Below, in pieces: positions 46,357-56,111 of a DNA stretch of 64,000 bases. Below the pieces are notes generated by a model that did not search any database, was not told the DNA's origin, and worked only from the letters and a program-made list of their open reading frames with translations. Both the position numbers and the translations under genes were made by a program. Source of the stretch: Perkinsus olseni (lineage: Eukaryota > Perkinsozoa > Perkinsida > Perkinsidae); assembly GCA_013115135.1 (NCBI GenBank), contig JABANP010000019.1:186001-250000 (forward strand), given 5' to 3'. The stretch's first letter is position 1. The number at the start of each line of letters is the position of its first letter.

Positions 46357-49300
46357 CTACTCTACGCTACTCCGTTTTCCCAAGGTCCTACCTTCTTTGA
46401 TATACTGCGTGAAGAGCTCCTTCATAACGTCCTTGGCGGCATTCTGTGGTTGACCTCTTCCATTGGCCTTGTCATTAACCGTAACAGTGTAAACCCCAAT
46501 GTTGTGCATATGACCGCCAAAGCCGACTCTGAATCCTGTGGCACGTTTGCCATCATCCCGTTTGAGGATGGAGAACTCCGCTCCGCCGCTTCCACCAGCG
46601 CTGATCTCCCGCCCGTTTGAGGTCCGAATGCTCAGATAGTCGATCCAGCTACCACAGCGGCCGGTAACTTCAGTAATGTATTCCCCCTTCTCGATCGTCA
46701 GGGCGTGCGCTTTCGGTTCTCCATGTGGCGAGGAGGAGATCGCTGAGGATTGCCGGCAGGAGTCACCGGAGCACCACATTACCTGAGGCGAGACGTGGCC
46801 AACGTGGAGTTCAAACATTGATAAATATAAACGTTTCTCATTCAACATTTTATAAATAATGATACCATTCCAGAAATATATAATGATAAATATTATAAAT
46901 AAGAAAAAAGGAAAAGCTTCAGGTTCCCACCACCTGAATGCCTCGAGGGTCGATCGACCCTCAAGTACATCATAAGATCTTAGAAGCAGGCTGCTGCTAT
47001 AAAGCTACTTGCCACCTACCCGTATTTCGTCTATAAGCGAGAGAAACTGATAGATATATTCCAGTGCTACAAACCCAACTCAATAATACTATATTGATAG
47101 GTAATACCATATGCACGACCCTCCGTCTGTACACGGCCGAGAAAGATCCCCGATATTATCCACCTAGCCTCGGTTCTCTTTCGCTGAGTATGCAGTGGAC
47201 CTTGACTGAGCATCCCACCCCACCCCCAAGACCGCCTTACCTCCAGCCCATAGACAGCCGTATCATCAGCTAAGATCTGCACCTCACTCATCTCCTCCCC
47301 CTTCTTAGGTAGCAGGTCAACGAATTGCGTATCAGCATGAGTCGGGCCGTGCTCCACCAGACCCCCTGCTGCAGCATCCTTTCCCCAGTTCACCGCGCTG
47401 AAGCCGCCACTCCACCGAGCCTGTCTGTCGGCCGCTGTTGAGGGCCTTCTGAGAGTCTCGGAAGGGATTCACCCCGGTGGCTGAAGATTCGTCCTCGTCG
47501 GAGCCGATGGTGCTAGTCTCCCGCGCATAACGGTCGTGGTAGAACTTGCGAGCGGCCGTTACGGTGGCCGGGGCTGTCTTTTGAAGGCGATCGAAGTAGC
47601 ACTTCTCAAGAGTGTCATTGACGGCTTTAAGTGCCTGACCAGCAACCATGATAAAGAAGCTCAAGCGAAGGGTAGTGATAACGGATGGTCGGAGAAGATA
47701 AACACCTAGAATAAGGCTGCATCGACGATGCCCTATAATGAGTTCTCACCAGCTGGATTGCTCGAAGTTCCAAGAATAACACTGTCCACTACAGAACAGG
47801 GTTCGACCGGGGGTGAATTCCTAGGCTCAACCATCCAGTCTTTCACGATCTCTAGTGCTCTCAGTACCGTGCTAACCTCCCCCATTACTACCTGGCCCAT
47901 TCCCTCAACGTCGCCGGCATATTCCTTCCGACGATTCTGGAATGGTGCGGTATCAAGTTGACGTGTGTATCGGGAAGTCACATCTCTACAGCCGTCTTTA
48001 GAGGTGGCCCAAACCCACGACAGGCTCTTCTTCCAACCACTCTCATACCTGCCCAAACGCTACAAGCACGCGTCACTGCGCCACGAAATTGATCCGAATC
48101 GCACAGAGCTATCTCCCCATTACATGAGCGGAGCATCCACGACAGCTTCACAAGGGTCCACATGCACCCACCGCTGTTGTCGGTCGATCCACACCTCAGA
48201 CCAGACGTGGTCCGTGGCATCAATAACATGGCGAACCTGGACGGACAGCTGTCGAGAATTATGACAGGCCCGCCTACCTCGAAGCCTAGACTCCGAGCCA
48301 CTAGACAAAAACAATTGGCCCATTCACCGCAGCGGCCACTACGGGTGTGAAGGAGGGCCACTGGATGGTTGTAACGAGGATACCTCGTCAAGGACCCACA
48401 CACAGTGCAGCGATACACCTCAACCTGATACACAGCAATCCCGTTAAGGGTACCAGAGGCAGGAGAGAAATAGGTAAGAGCCGAGCTGGTATACCAAACG
48501 ACTCGAAACGAAGGGCAATCAACAACCGTGGACGACAGATGAAGAAGGAAGAAGACCAGCAGAGGAGTTCTCCGGAGGGAGCCCTAGCAGCATGATGAGA
48601 GTATCCCACCTGGCCGGCCATTCCCTTCTGTTCTTCAGGGAGTAGGTGTTGTTGCCCCCTGGCTTGCTGTGTTTTTACAGCCGCAGGCGGCACATTCAGG
48701 CTTGTCCATCCACTTGAAAAAAGAAGTCTTAAACCACTGTACCAGCTCCTTGAGGAGGCACTCAGCGTAGTAGGGGGAACCTGAATAGCAGATGCCCCAT
48801 GATGAGCCGGCGGAGGAGAAGTTACACATAAATTTGTTTTCGCTACGAAGTAACAGTTCGTGAGGGGAGGGGAGTGCAGACGAGCGACACGATATCATCA
48901 TCAGATCACCCAGTAGTCAGCACGGTACCCAAGAGTGCAGTACTACCATCCTCCTCCACTAAGCCTTGGCAACGGCTGACGGCCTTCTTATGGAGCTCAA
49001 CTACAGGGATCACTGCTAAGGCCTCTTGCTGATGCGATGGCACTTCGTATAACTGACAAGCTCCAATCCCTGTCGAATGCCGTACGAACGAGCGCTGGAT
49101 GCCGATGACGACGGGGAACCACACAAACTGAGGATGTACTACCTGGACATGCATGCCATTGTTGATGACTTGCTGGCGGACATTGTCCTTCAGTCCAGCC
49201 CCTCCGACCTTCGCCTGCAGCTCAGCAGTAAGGCCGACCCTGACCTCTTTAGCCCAAGCATCAGCTTCACTATCACTGTCAACTAGCTTAGCAGGAGAAG

Positions 49301-50649
49301 GGTTAGAAGGGCTCAGTGAGGATAGGACCTGATAGAAGGACCACCCGATGACACAGGAGATGGTGGACAAGGTCACACTCAGGTCCCCTCAGAATACCGG
49401 ACGAAGTACGATCTGACGAGCAACGATCATTCTGTCCGAGCAAGCCGAGCCGAAGGCAGCATGCACCATAACCCTCTCCCACTTACCACAATTTCTATCT
49501 CCTTGCCCGCCGCGGCAGCCAGTGAGAGGCCACCCATGTCCTCCTGCCGGAGCTCGCCTCCTTCCTTCCTGAGCTGCTCACTGAACACCTTGATAGAACC
49601 CTCATCCTCAATCTCAAAAACTGAGGCTATCAATGCACGCAGGGTCGGCAAGCCCGCCGTCTCGATCTCAATTTCTTCCGCGTGCGCCTCGTAGAGTATC
49701 TTTGCTCGGACGTTGGCACTAGGCTTGGGAACCGCTGCCACCGAGACCACCGGAGCTGCCGCGTCGTGCTTCCCCGCATCTTCTGCTTTCGCCTTAGAGA
49801 TCGCTCTCTCCAAGGCCCCTCGACTCGCCCTCAGCCACCCATCGTTGACAGCCGGTACTGTGTACCCCGGATCAGGGCCGGCTAGCTTCTGCCAGCCGCA
49901 GGCGGTCATGAGCGCCTCTCCTTCGGGAGTGCCCAGCCCGGCTTGAGAGATCGCCTTATTGTGCAACTTGACAGTCCGAAACTTGGCCTCGGACGGACGG
50001 GCAAGGACATTGTTGACCAGTTTTAGGACTAGTTCCTCGCCTTGAAGACTCAGCTTGGTGGTGGCGACGGCAGCGGCTGCTGAGACACCCCGTTAGAGCC
50101 TTCCACGATTGAAGGCAATTGACCATGCCAGTGGGCCCTCCTTGTAAAGCTCGCATAACCTCCATACGACCATCAGGCACACAGGACTGAGCAAAAGTAG
50201 ATTGAATAAGATTCTGGACGAGACGAGGCCTTCCTCACTACCTCCCCATCGTAGTTGAGGACTTTCAGCGAAGGGATGCCTCTGACTCCCGAAGTTCTGG
50301 CCCAGCCACTGAGCTTGGGCACGGTCCGAGTAGGCCAGAGCCAACCAATCGCCATGCTCCGTACGGAAGTAGTTGAGCATGTCGGCCTCGCTCCTGTCAG
50401 AGCTCACGAAGATGATCTGAAGAGACACGCTTCCCAGCAGCGTCCGAAGCAAAGGCCTACCTCGATCTTCATACCGACCGACCTGGCCAGCTGGTAGAAC
50501 TGCTTCAGCATGGGAGTGAATTGCCGACATGGCGGGCACCAATGAGCCGAGAAGTAGAGACAAACAACGGTTTGGTCGTCGGGCACTGGCGCCGGCTGGC
50601 CAGCCTTGTTGACTAACGGCAGATTAGCTCGCGATAAAAACCCAGACAT
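46357..50649 (-). CDS. multidomain peptide:N-glycanase: thioredoxin-PUB-PNGase core-PAW-like-jacalin
   Basis: The start at 50649 gives [18 protein letters not shown]. Thioredoxin-like domain: [20 protein letters not shown] (WCPPC site), [59 protein letters not shown] domain: [41 protein letters not shown] ubiquitin-like segment is around [20 protein letters not shown]. PNGase core: [40 protein letters not shown]; zinc pairs ECAACGC and [32 protein letters not shown] (catalytic Cys); [12 protein letters not shown] (His); [14 protein letters not shown] (Asp). Then [17 protein letters not shown], as at the start of a PAW domain, and [15 protein letters not shown]. An intron (46783-47240) joins this to VMWCSGDSC, and a jacalin fold follows: [38 protein letters not shown]. 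One-base shifts at 47380 and 50088. The enzyme strips N-glycans from misfolded glycoproteins in the cytosol. Confidence 0.82.
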
Positions 50650-50797
50650 GAAAAAATAGTGAAAACCTAGTCTACAGAGCCTCCTTTGGAGCTGCATTTT
50701 CGAGAAGATCTTCGTCCTTTGGTAGTACGGACCATTCAAGTGCTGCCAGCATCTACCTCCCGTCTACACTTACTTCTCTAGGGAAGGATCTTTCCAA

Positions 50798-51001
50798 TCA
50801 TTTCCGGAGATTCGTGGAACGATACCGCCGCCTCCAAGGCGCTCCAGGGAATAGAGCATTGCCCTCACCAACCCACAGTGCGAATGCGACTACTAGCAAC
50901 GCAACACGGGCATCGCAAACACGGGCAACGAATAAAGGAGGTGGCTGCTGGCATCCTCCACTGAGAGCAATAATAACTACTACTACTATGATGGGCATCA
51001 T
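50798..51001 (-). CDS. possible short membrane or secreted peptide
   Basis: 67 codons with two hydrophobic stretches (MMPIIVVVVIIALSGG and VALLVVAFALWVGEGNALF). It starts with ATG and could be a first exon. The opposite strand is also open. Weak. Confidence 0.2.
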   Translation of the reverse strand: MMPIIVVVVIIALSGGCQQPPPLFVARVCDARVALLVVAFALWVGEGNALFPGAPWRRRYRSTNLRK

Positions 51002-51146
51002 GAGCGGTACATAAGGAGAATCTTACAAAGCTCACACAAGAATTACTAGGCAAAAACGCATCACCACTTCGGCCATCCCGAGCCTGTCACTTCCATGACG
51101 CGCAAGCTCCGCCCTAAGATGCCCAGAGCGATAAAAAAGTTAGTCT

Positions 51147-52062
51147 AGTTTCTAGCGGATTCAAAACGGTGAGCTCTGTCCTTCTGCATAGCCCTGTCGG
51201 CCTCTCTGGCTCGGCGAAGGGTACTGGCGTCCGCCATGTCCGCCACCTTCTTGGTGGGGTCTTTCTCGACAGAAATACGATCGTGCTCCCAACTCGAAGA
51301 TTCCCCTTGGCAGGACTCTTTGTCCTCAGCCATCTCCGAGTAAGCAGCAGCATGCAGACGAGCATCGTACCTGACCCGAGAGGCCTGCCCGCGCCAAGCC
51401 GACCAGGGAACTCACATGTGCTTCCAATGGCCAACTATCCCAGCCGCGTCCTTCTCCTTCAAGACCGCCTTTGGGTCGTCAAGGAAGTCCTCTAATTCCA
51501 GTGCCAAGGTCTTGATACGATAGCTGTTGACCGTCCTGGGGTCCTCGGCCGGGTATTCACGGTCGAGGCGCTCTGAGAGGGCCGGACATGACAGGCCTAG
51601 CGTGCGGCGGAGCCCGGGCCCTACTGGCGACTAGCTCGTAGTCCTTCCACGAAGCAAACGCCCTCGAGAAGAGGCTCAGCCTCCTGCCAACGACGGCACT
51701 AGCGGACTTCTGTAAAAGCATAGAGTAGATAGGGATGCGATGAGGATGATGAAGACGGCGGGGCAGAGCCTGTGCGCAGTAGCGTTAAGGAACTGCAAGT
51801 CGGTGCAAGAACGTAAGTTTATCGCTCTAGGTGCTGCTTTCGAACGGTCCTTCCCTATTCCATGGAATGGTCTAGTGCTTGCTGGAGTCCAAACCTCGCT
51901 CAAGGGGCACCGTAGGTGATACGGCTCGTCGATAGCTCTGTCTTCGAAAGATACGCAACGCGCATGCGTGCATGTCTGAGCGCAGGTTCGTCTGACAGTC
52001 TCGCCGAGGTCTAAAACCTCTTCCAGGTTCACTTGTGGCCTGTCTTGAATAGCGGCGTCCCT
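51147..52062 (-). CDS. hypothetical protein, several exons
   Basis: Pieces in order: VNLEEVLDLGETVRRTCAQT and CVSFEDRAIDEPYHLRC (about 51900-52030); LSLFSRAFASWKDYELVASR (about 51620-51680); REYPAEDPRTVNSYRIKTLA, LELEDFLDDPKAVLKEKDAA and GIVGHWKHM (51415-51560); and a last exon MAEDKESCQGESSSWEHDRI with LRRAREADRAMQKDRAHRFE, stopping at 51147. The first exon is open upstream without ATG. No family was recognised. The last exon is a likely coiled helix. Confidence 0.4.
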
Positions 52063-52409
52063 CTTTTCCCTTTACTTGTCCTGCTGGGCAGCTGTTGGGC
52101 ACTTGGGGTCGTCAACATCGTTAACTGCAGTACTAGTTCTCACCGAAGTAGAAGTATGCGGTCCACTCAACTTTGGCTGTCCTCAGCAACCCTTCACCTT
52201 CTCCATTGGGATTCTCCAGCCTTCTCTGGGGGACTCAGACTGCTCAGTAGCAGCTGCTTTCGTGTCTCCCGTTTCCGCCAGGCTCTCCGCTATCGCTTTG
52301 AGTGGGCTATAGTCGGAGAGGGCTTCGCCTCTCTGTTATCGGCCGTGAATGAGCGACTGGGCGTCAGCCGCTCCCGCGTGCTTCTCTCTCGAGGCCTTCA
52401 CCGTCCTGT

Positions 52410-53546
52410 ATGATCAGCTTGGATTTTTACATGCCCGGCGCTGTCTCTTCGCCTACTGGGCCGATGGTCACTTCCGAGGCTAAGCCGGCTGGTGATGCGG
52501 TTGAGGACACCGTCGCTGCCAATCGATGCTCCTATCACTAACGACACTGAGGGTCTAATTAGGGAGGATTCTACTGGGAATGCTGCGGTTAAGGGAGTTG
52601 AGGAGACTACCAACCCTTCCGTGACTACGGAGCATGTGGAGGAGCATGCGAACGCCGCTACTGCCGTGGAGACCACTCAGGAGGCCGCCTGTGCTGACGG
52701 GGAGAATAGCGTCACTACCGGTTCTAGGGATGGTGATGATACCGGTTCTAAGGAGGCTGTCGGTGAGGACGGTGATGATACCGGTGCGACCGATGGCTCA
52801 CTTGGGGAGGATCATGCTCAATCAGAGAAGCTGGTGGGAGAAGACAAGGAGGTGCCTCTAATAGTAGCAGTTGATACTGAACCTGCCGCTGATGCTGAGA
52901 ACGAGGAGACGATGACCAAGCCGGACGAGGATGCCGGTGAGTCGAAGGAGTCCCAAGAGTCGAGTGGAGATGGCGAGATGATTGAGGATGCCGCTGACGA
53001 GACGCATGAGAGACCATCCGAAGTGGTGGAGTCTTCGACGGATAAGAACAAGCATGTGGAAGACGACGCTGCTGTAGACCATGAGAAGGCTGGTGATGTT
53101 CTTGTCACTGCAGAGGAGCAGGAAGCCCGCCGAAGAGCAGTCGAAGGATAACAGTGGCGAAGACGGCGCGCAAGAGGACTACGAAGTGTGGACTGGAGGA
53201 GAGACCACGGCTGGCGAAGAGGATGATGGCGAGGTGAGCTCAGTGGTAACAAGTGGACGAGATCACCACTCGTGGCGTTATTCAGTTCTTGACTCTTGAT
53301 GCGGTCAAAGAGGCTATGGTGAAGATCACCACACAGCTGGAAGAGGACGAGGATAACAGCGATCTGAAGGTCCTGGAGGAGTTCACGGAGGAGTACGAGA
53401 AGATGTCCGAGACGCAGGTTGGTGTTCTCGCCCTCCCTCAAGTTTACTCTTGTCCGTGTCAGACCAGCCTTCAGAAGAAACTCACCACAGTCTTGGCCGA
53501 GACTAATGCTCTTTGGCAGGAGTTCGAAAAGTACAGGGACGAGTAA
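52410..53546 (+). CDS. highly acidic hypothetical protein
   Basis: The start ATG at 52410 gives MISLDFYMPGAVSSPTGPMV. One extra base near 52521 leads into DAPITNDTEGLIREDSTGNA and a long Glu/Asp/Thr/Ser-rich stretch to about 53120, where one extra C (CCC at 53126) leads to AEEQSKDNSGEDGAQEDYEV. The C-terminal part is more ordered: DEITTRGVIQFLTLDAVKEA, MVKITTQLEEDEDNSDLKVL. After an intron (GTTGGT...GTCAG) it reads TSLQKKLTTVLAETNALWQE and FEKYRDE-stop at 53546. No family was recognised. Acidic disorder suggests a chaperone- or chromatin-type role by composition only. Confidence 0.6.
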
Positions 53547-53606
53547 TAGAGAAATGCACGGCTCGTTGTGGCGATTGCCTGAGGTGGATTAGGTACGCTA
53601 AGGTGA

Positions 53607-55785
53607 TGTGGGAGGAGAAAGAAGGAGGAACGAGAGAAGGGACAATCAGCTCAACAGTAGCGGGCTCAGCTAAGGGCAGCTGTGGTGCAGTCTTGGGTGT
53701 GGTAGGTGGGACTGGAAGCAGAGCGATGGTGACGGCGGCAACCAAACTTGGAACCAAAACGGCAACTGGCGGGCTTCTGAGGATGGACAGCAGCAGGAGT
53801 CGTGGAAGTCTAACGAGAAGTCTAACTGGGGCTATGATGGAGGTGGTTGTAGTACTTCAAAGGCCGATGTCCGTAGACCTCCTCTGAGTAGGTGATCAGC
53901 AACAGCAGAAGGGTGGATGGAAGAAGGGTGGGGATAATTGGACTTCCTCTAATGACGGTAGTATTGATGACCGGTCGTGCTGCGGTGGAGTTCGCGGTAT
54001 TCAGGTAATGGGCAAGGAGAGCAATGGAAGGGCAACTGGAAGGGAGGAGAAAGCGACTGAGGAGGACCCCTCGAGGACGGGCGGTGATGAGAAGTGGAAG
54101 GCGTGGGGAAAGTCGGGCGATGAGAAGCCTGCCGCCAGTTGGCGGGATGCTGAAGGTGGCACTGGCGAGTCGGCAGAGTGGCAGCCCAAGTCCGGTGGTA
54201 GACAGGGCTACGACAAGAAGTGGGATGATGGGTCGAGTGGGAAGGACCAGGGGAACTGGTGGAAGGACAATCAGTAGCGTTCAGAGACACGAATGGTGTC
54301 TCCGATTCATGCTCTCAGGCGAGGCGATAAGAAGGATTGGCAGCAGCAGCAGCAGTCGTGGGGCAAGGAAGAGGCGAAGGTTGCTGAAGATGCCCCTCCT
54401 CCCGCTGCTGATGCTGAAGAGTCATCCACGGTTAAGGAGGTACCGGCCGAGGCCACCGCCGCCGCTGCCAAGCCGGGAGAGCCAAGCTACAGCGATCTGC
54501 AGGCAGAAGTGATCAGGCTCAGAAAGGCAGTAGCCGAGAATGAGAAGGTCCAGGTGAGGGTTCTGGGTTTGGGGGTTGAGTTATGAGCTTGCTTTGTAGG
54601 CGGAGAACGCTGCTGCAGAGGCGGTATCCCCCCCACCGCCTGCCCCTGCTACGGAAGCTCCCTCGGCCCCACCCGTGGCTCAGCCCCTACCACCAGCACA
54701 GCCCGTTGCTGCCGGACCCGCTCCTGCTGCACCTGCGGCCGTTCCCACCGCTCCCGCGGTGCCACAGCAGGTAAGAAGTTTCCCTCGTGCTCTGACGATG
54801 ACTTTACATAGCTGGTCTCAGGATGGACGAGCGATTGAAGAAATGGCGCAGAAGATGGGCAAGGAGATCGAGGTGAGAATCAGGCAGGAATTTCCCTTGG
54901 TCTTTGCCTCGGTGGAAGCGTGACCTCAATTCTCCACTTTCTTTCGCTGCTGTAGGATCGCCTCAACTCCCAATACAAGGAGAAGATAGCTGAGATGGAG
55001 AGGCGTCACTACGAGGAAATGCAGAGCCAAATGAGATACATGATGCAGCAGCAGCAGATGGCCTCGCCTATGCCCCCTCCGAGGGACTTCGGCAGAGGCC
55101 CTCGCTCGGCGGGCTACCCAACCTATCCGCAGGGAGAGTATGATCGTTATGACAGCCAGTATGGGGCCTCGTTCTCCCGCTATGACGATCGCTACCGTCG
55201 TGAGAGGCCATTTTCGCCGTATAGGGACGGCAGCGTTTCTGGTGAGATCCTCGACTGCCATGGTGACGGCACCGTCTTGGTAGGTATGTCTGGCTATGCT
55301 GCTCGAAGCCCCACGGACTACAGGGATTACCGGGACTCCCCTTCGGCAGCACAAGTCTCCGCTGCTCCTCCCCCTGCTCGGGACCGTCGAGAGACTCGTA
55401 ATGGCCATGAAAGGAAGGTAGGGCCGCGTCCGTTTGGGGAGTGCGTCATCAGCTGGTGGTCAGCTATCTCCAAGGGATGCAAAGCCTCGTCGTCCGCATC
55501 AACCCCCGAATGTAGACCGGACTGTCAGTAGGGCTGCCCCGGAGCCCCGAGCTCAAAGGACCGAGACTTTCTTGCCGTCTGTACGTATGCCTGCTCCTTC
55601 GCAGGAGTCGTTCCATGCTATTTCCTCATCAGACCGCCGCCGCCGCCCCACCGGTGGCTCCCGTCGGTCTACCAGAACCCCCACGATCCTCGAGGAGCAC
55701 CGCCCCCTTGGCTGAGGAGGCTTTGTCGGTTGATAACGCCATGCAGGCCTTTAGACAGGACGGGGCCCGCGGGTCGTATCAGTGA
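53607..55785 (+). CDS. Trp/Gly/Lys-rich disordered protein with Ala/Pro and Arg/Tyr segments
   Basis: Many short exons give one low-complexity protein. Tryptophans are regularly spaced: GNQTWNQNGNWRASEDGQQQ, ESWKSNEKSNWGYDGG, KGGWKKGGDNWTSSNDG, EQWKGNWKGGE, EKWKAWGKSGDEKPAASWRD, GNWWKDNQ and KKDWQQQQQSWGKEEAK. A coiled segment follows (YSDLQAEVIRLRKAVAENEK), then a Pro/Ala linker, a second coil (GRAIEEMAQKMGKEIE; EMERRHYEEMQSQMRYMMQQ) and an Arg/Tyr-rich region (YDSQYGASFSRYDDRYRRER). The last exon ends LAEEALSVDNAMQAFRQDGA and RGSYQ-stop at 55785. Introns are mostly 43-70 nt and frame-keeping; one extra A near 54050 breaks the frame. The start is unresolved (ATG 53607 is a guess). The composition is typical of RNA-binding, granule-forming proteins. 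Confidence 0.6.
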
Positions 55786-56111
55786 ATTAATATCTCACAG
55801 CTCTTCCGAATGGTAGCTAGTTGAAGGACTTTTAAGTTGACTACTGCTGCTGCCTCCTGTGCTGATGTCTGGATGTCGTAGTAGTCGGATTTTTATTGAG
55901 TTTCTTGACGTAGTCGCCTCCGCCTTGAGTTACAACTACCCGCACGCCAGCAGGGGCGATGGTTGTTGAATCTCCAGTTTAGCGCTCGTCTGTGCTTTCG
56001 CCGCACCATTTATGGCTTTATGGTTTCATGTTTTGACGCAGTGGGTTAGCCTCGGGGCCGTAGCTCTTGCTGTTGTAGCTTGTTCGTCCCCACTTTTCCC
56101 CTAGTGGGGTG
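55786..56111. other. intergenic before the ePHD gene
   Basis: No gene. T-rich tracts follow the upstream stop. Just before the ePHD start there is a CCCCACTTTTCCCCTAGTGGGG stretch (about 56090) whose outer parts can pair. No known element was recognised. Confidence 0.35.

Noticed and set aside
46084..46620. 178-codon plus-strand frame
   Set aside because: From about 46360 on it is the mirror of the jacalin-like exon on the minus strand; the conserved text is on the minus strand.
53232..53252. A 20-nt GTGAGC...AAG ultrashort intron in the acidic gene
   Set aside because: Removing it does not restore the frame. A single extra base fits better and matches the error pattern of the window.
52818..53441. 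Ser/Leu-rich 207-codon minus-strand frame
   Set aside because: It is the antisense shadow of the acidic protein; Glu/Asp codons read as Leu/Ser on the other strand.
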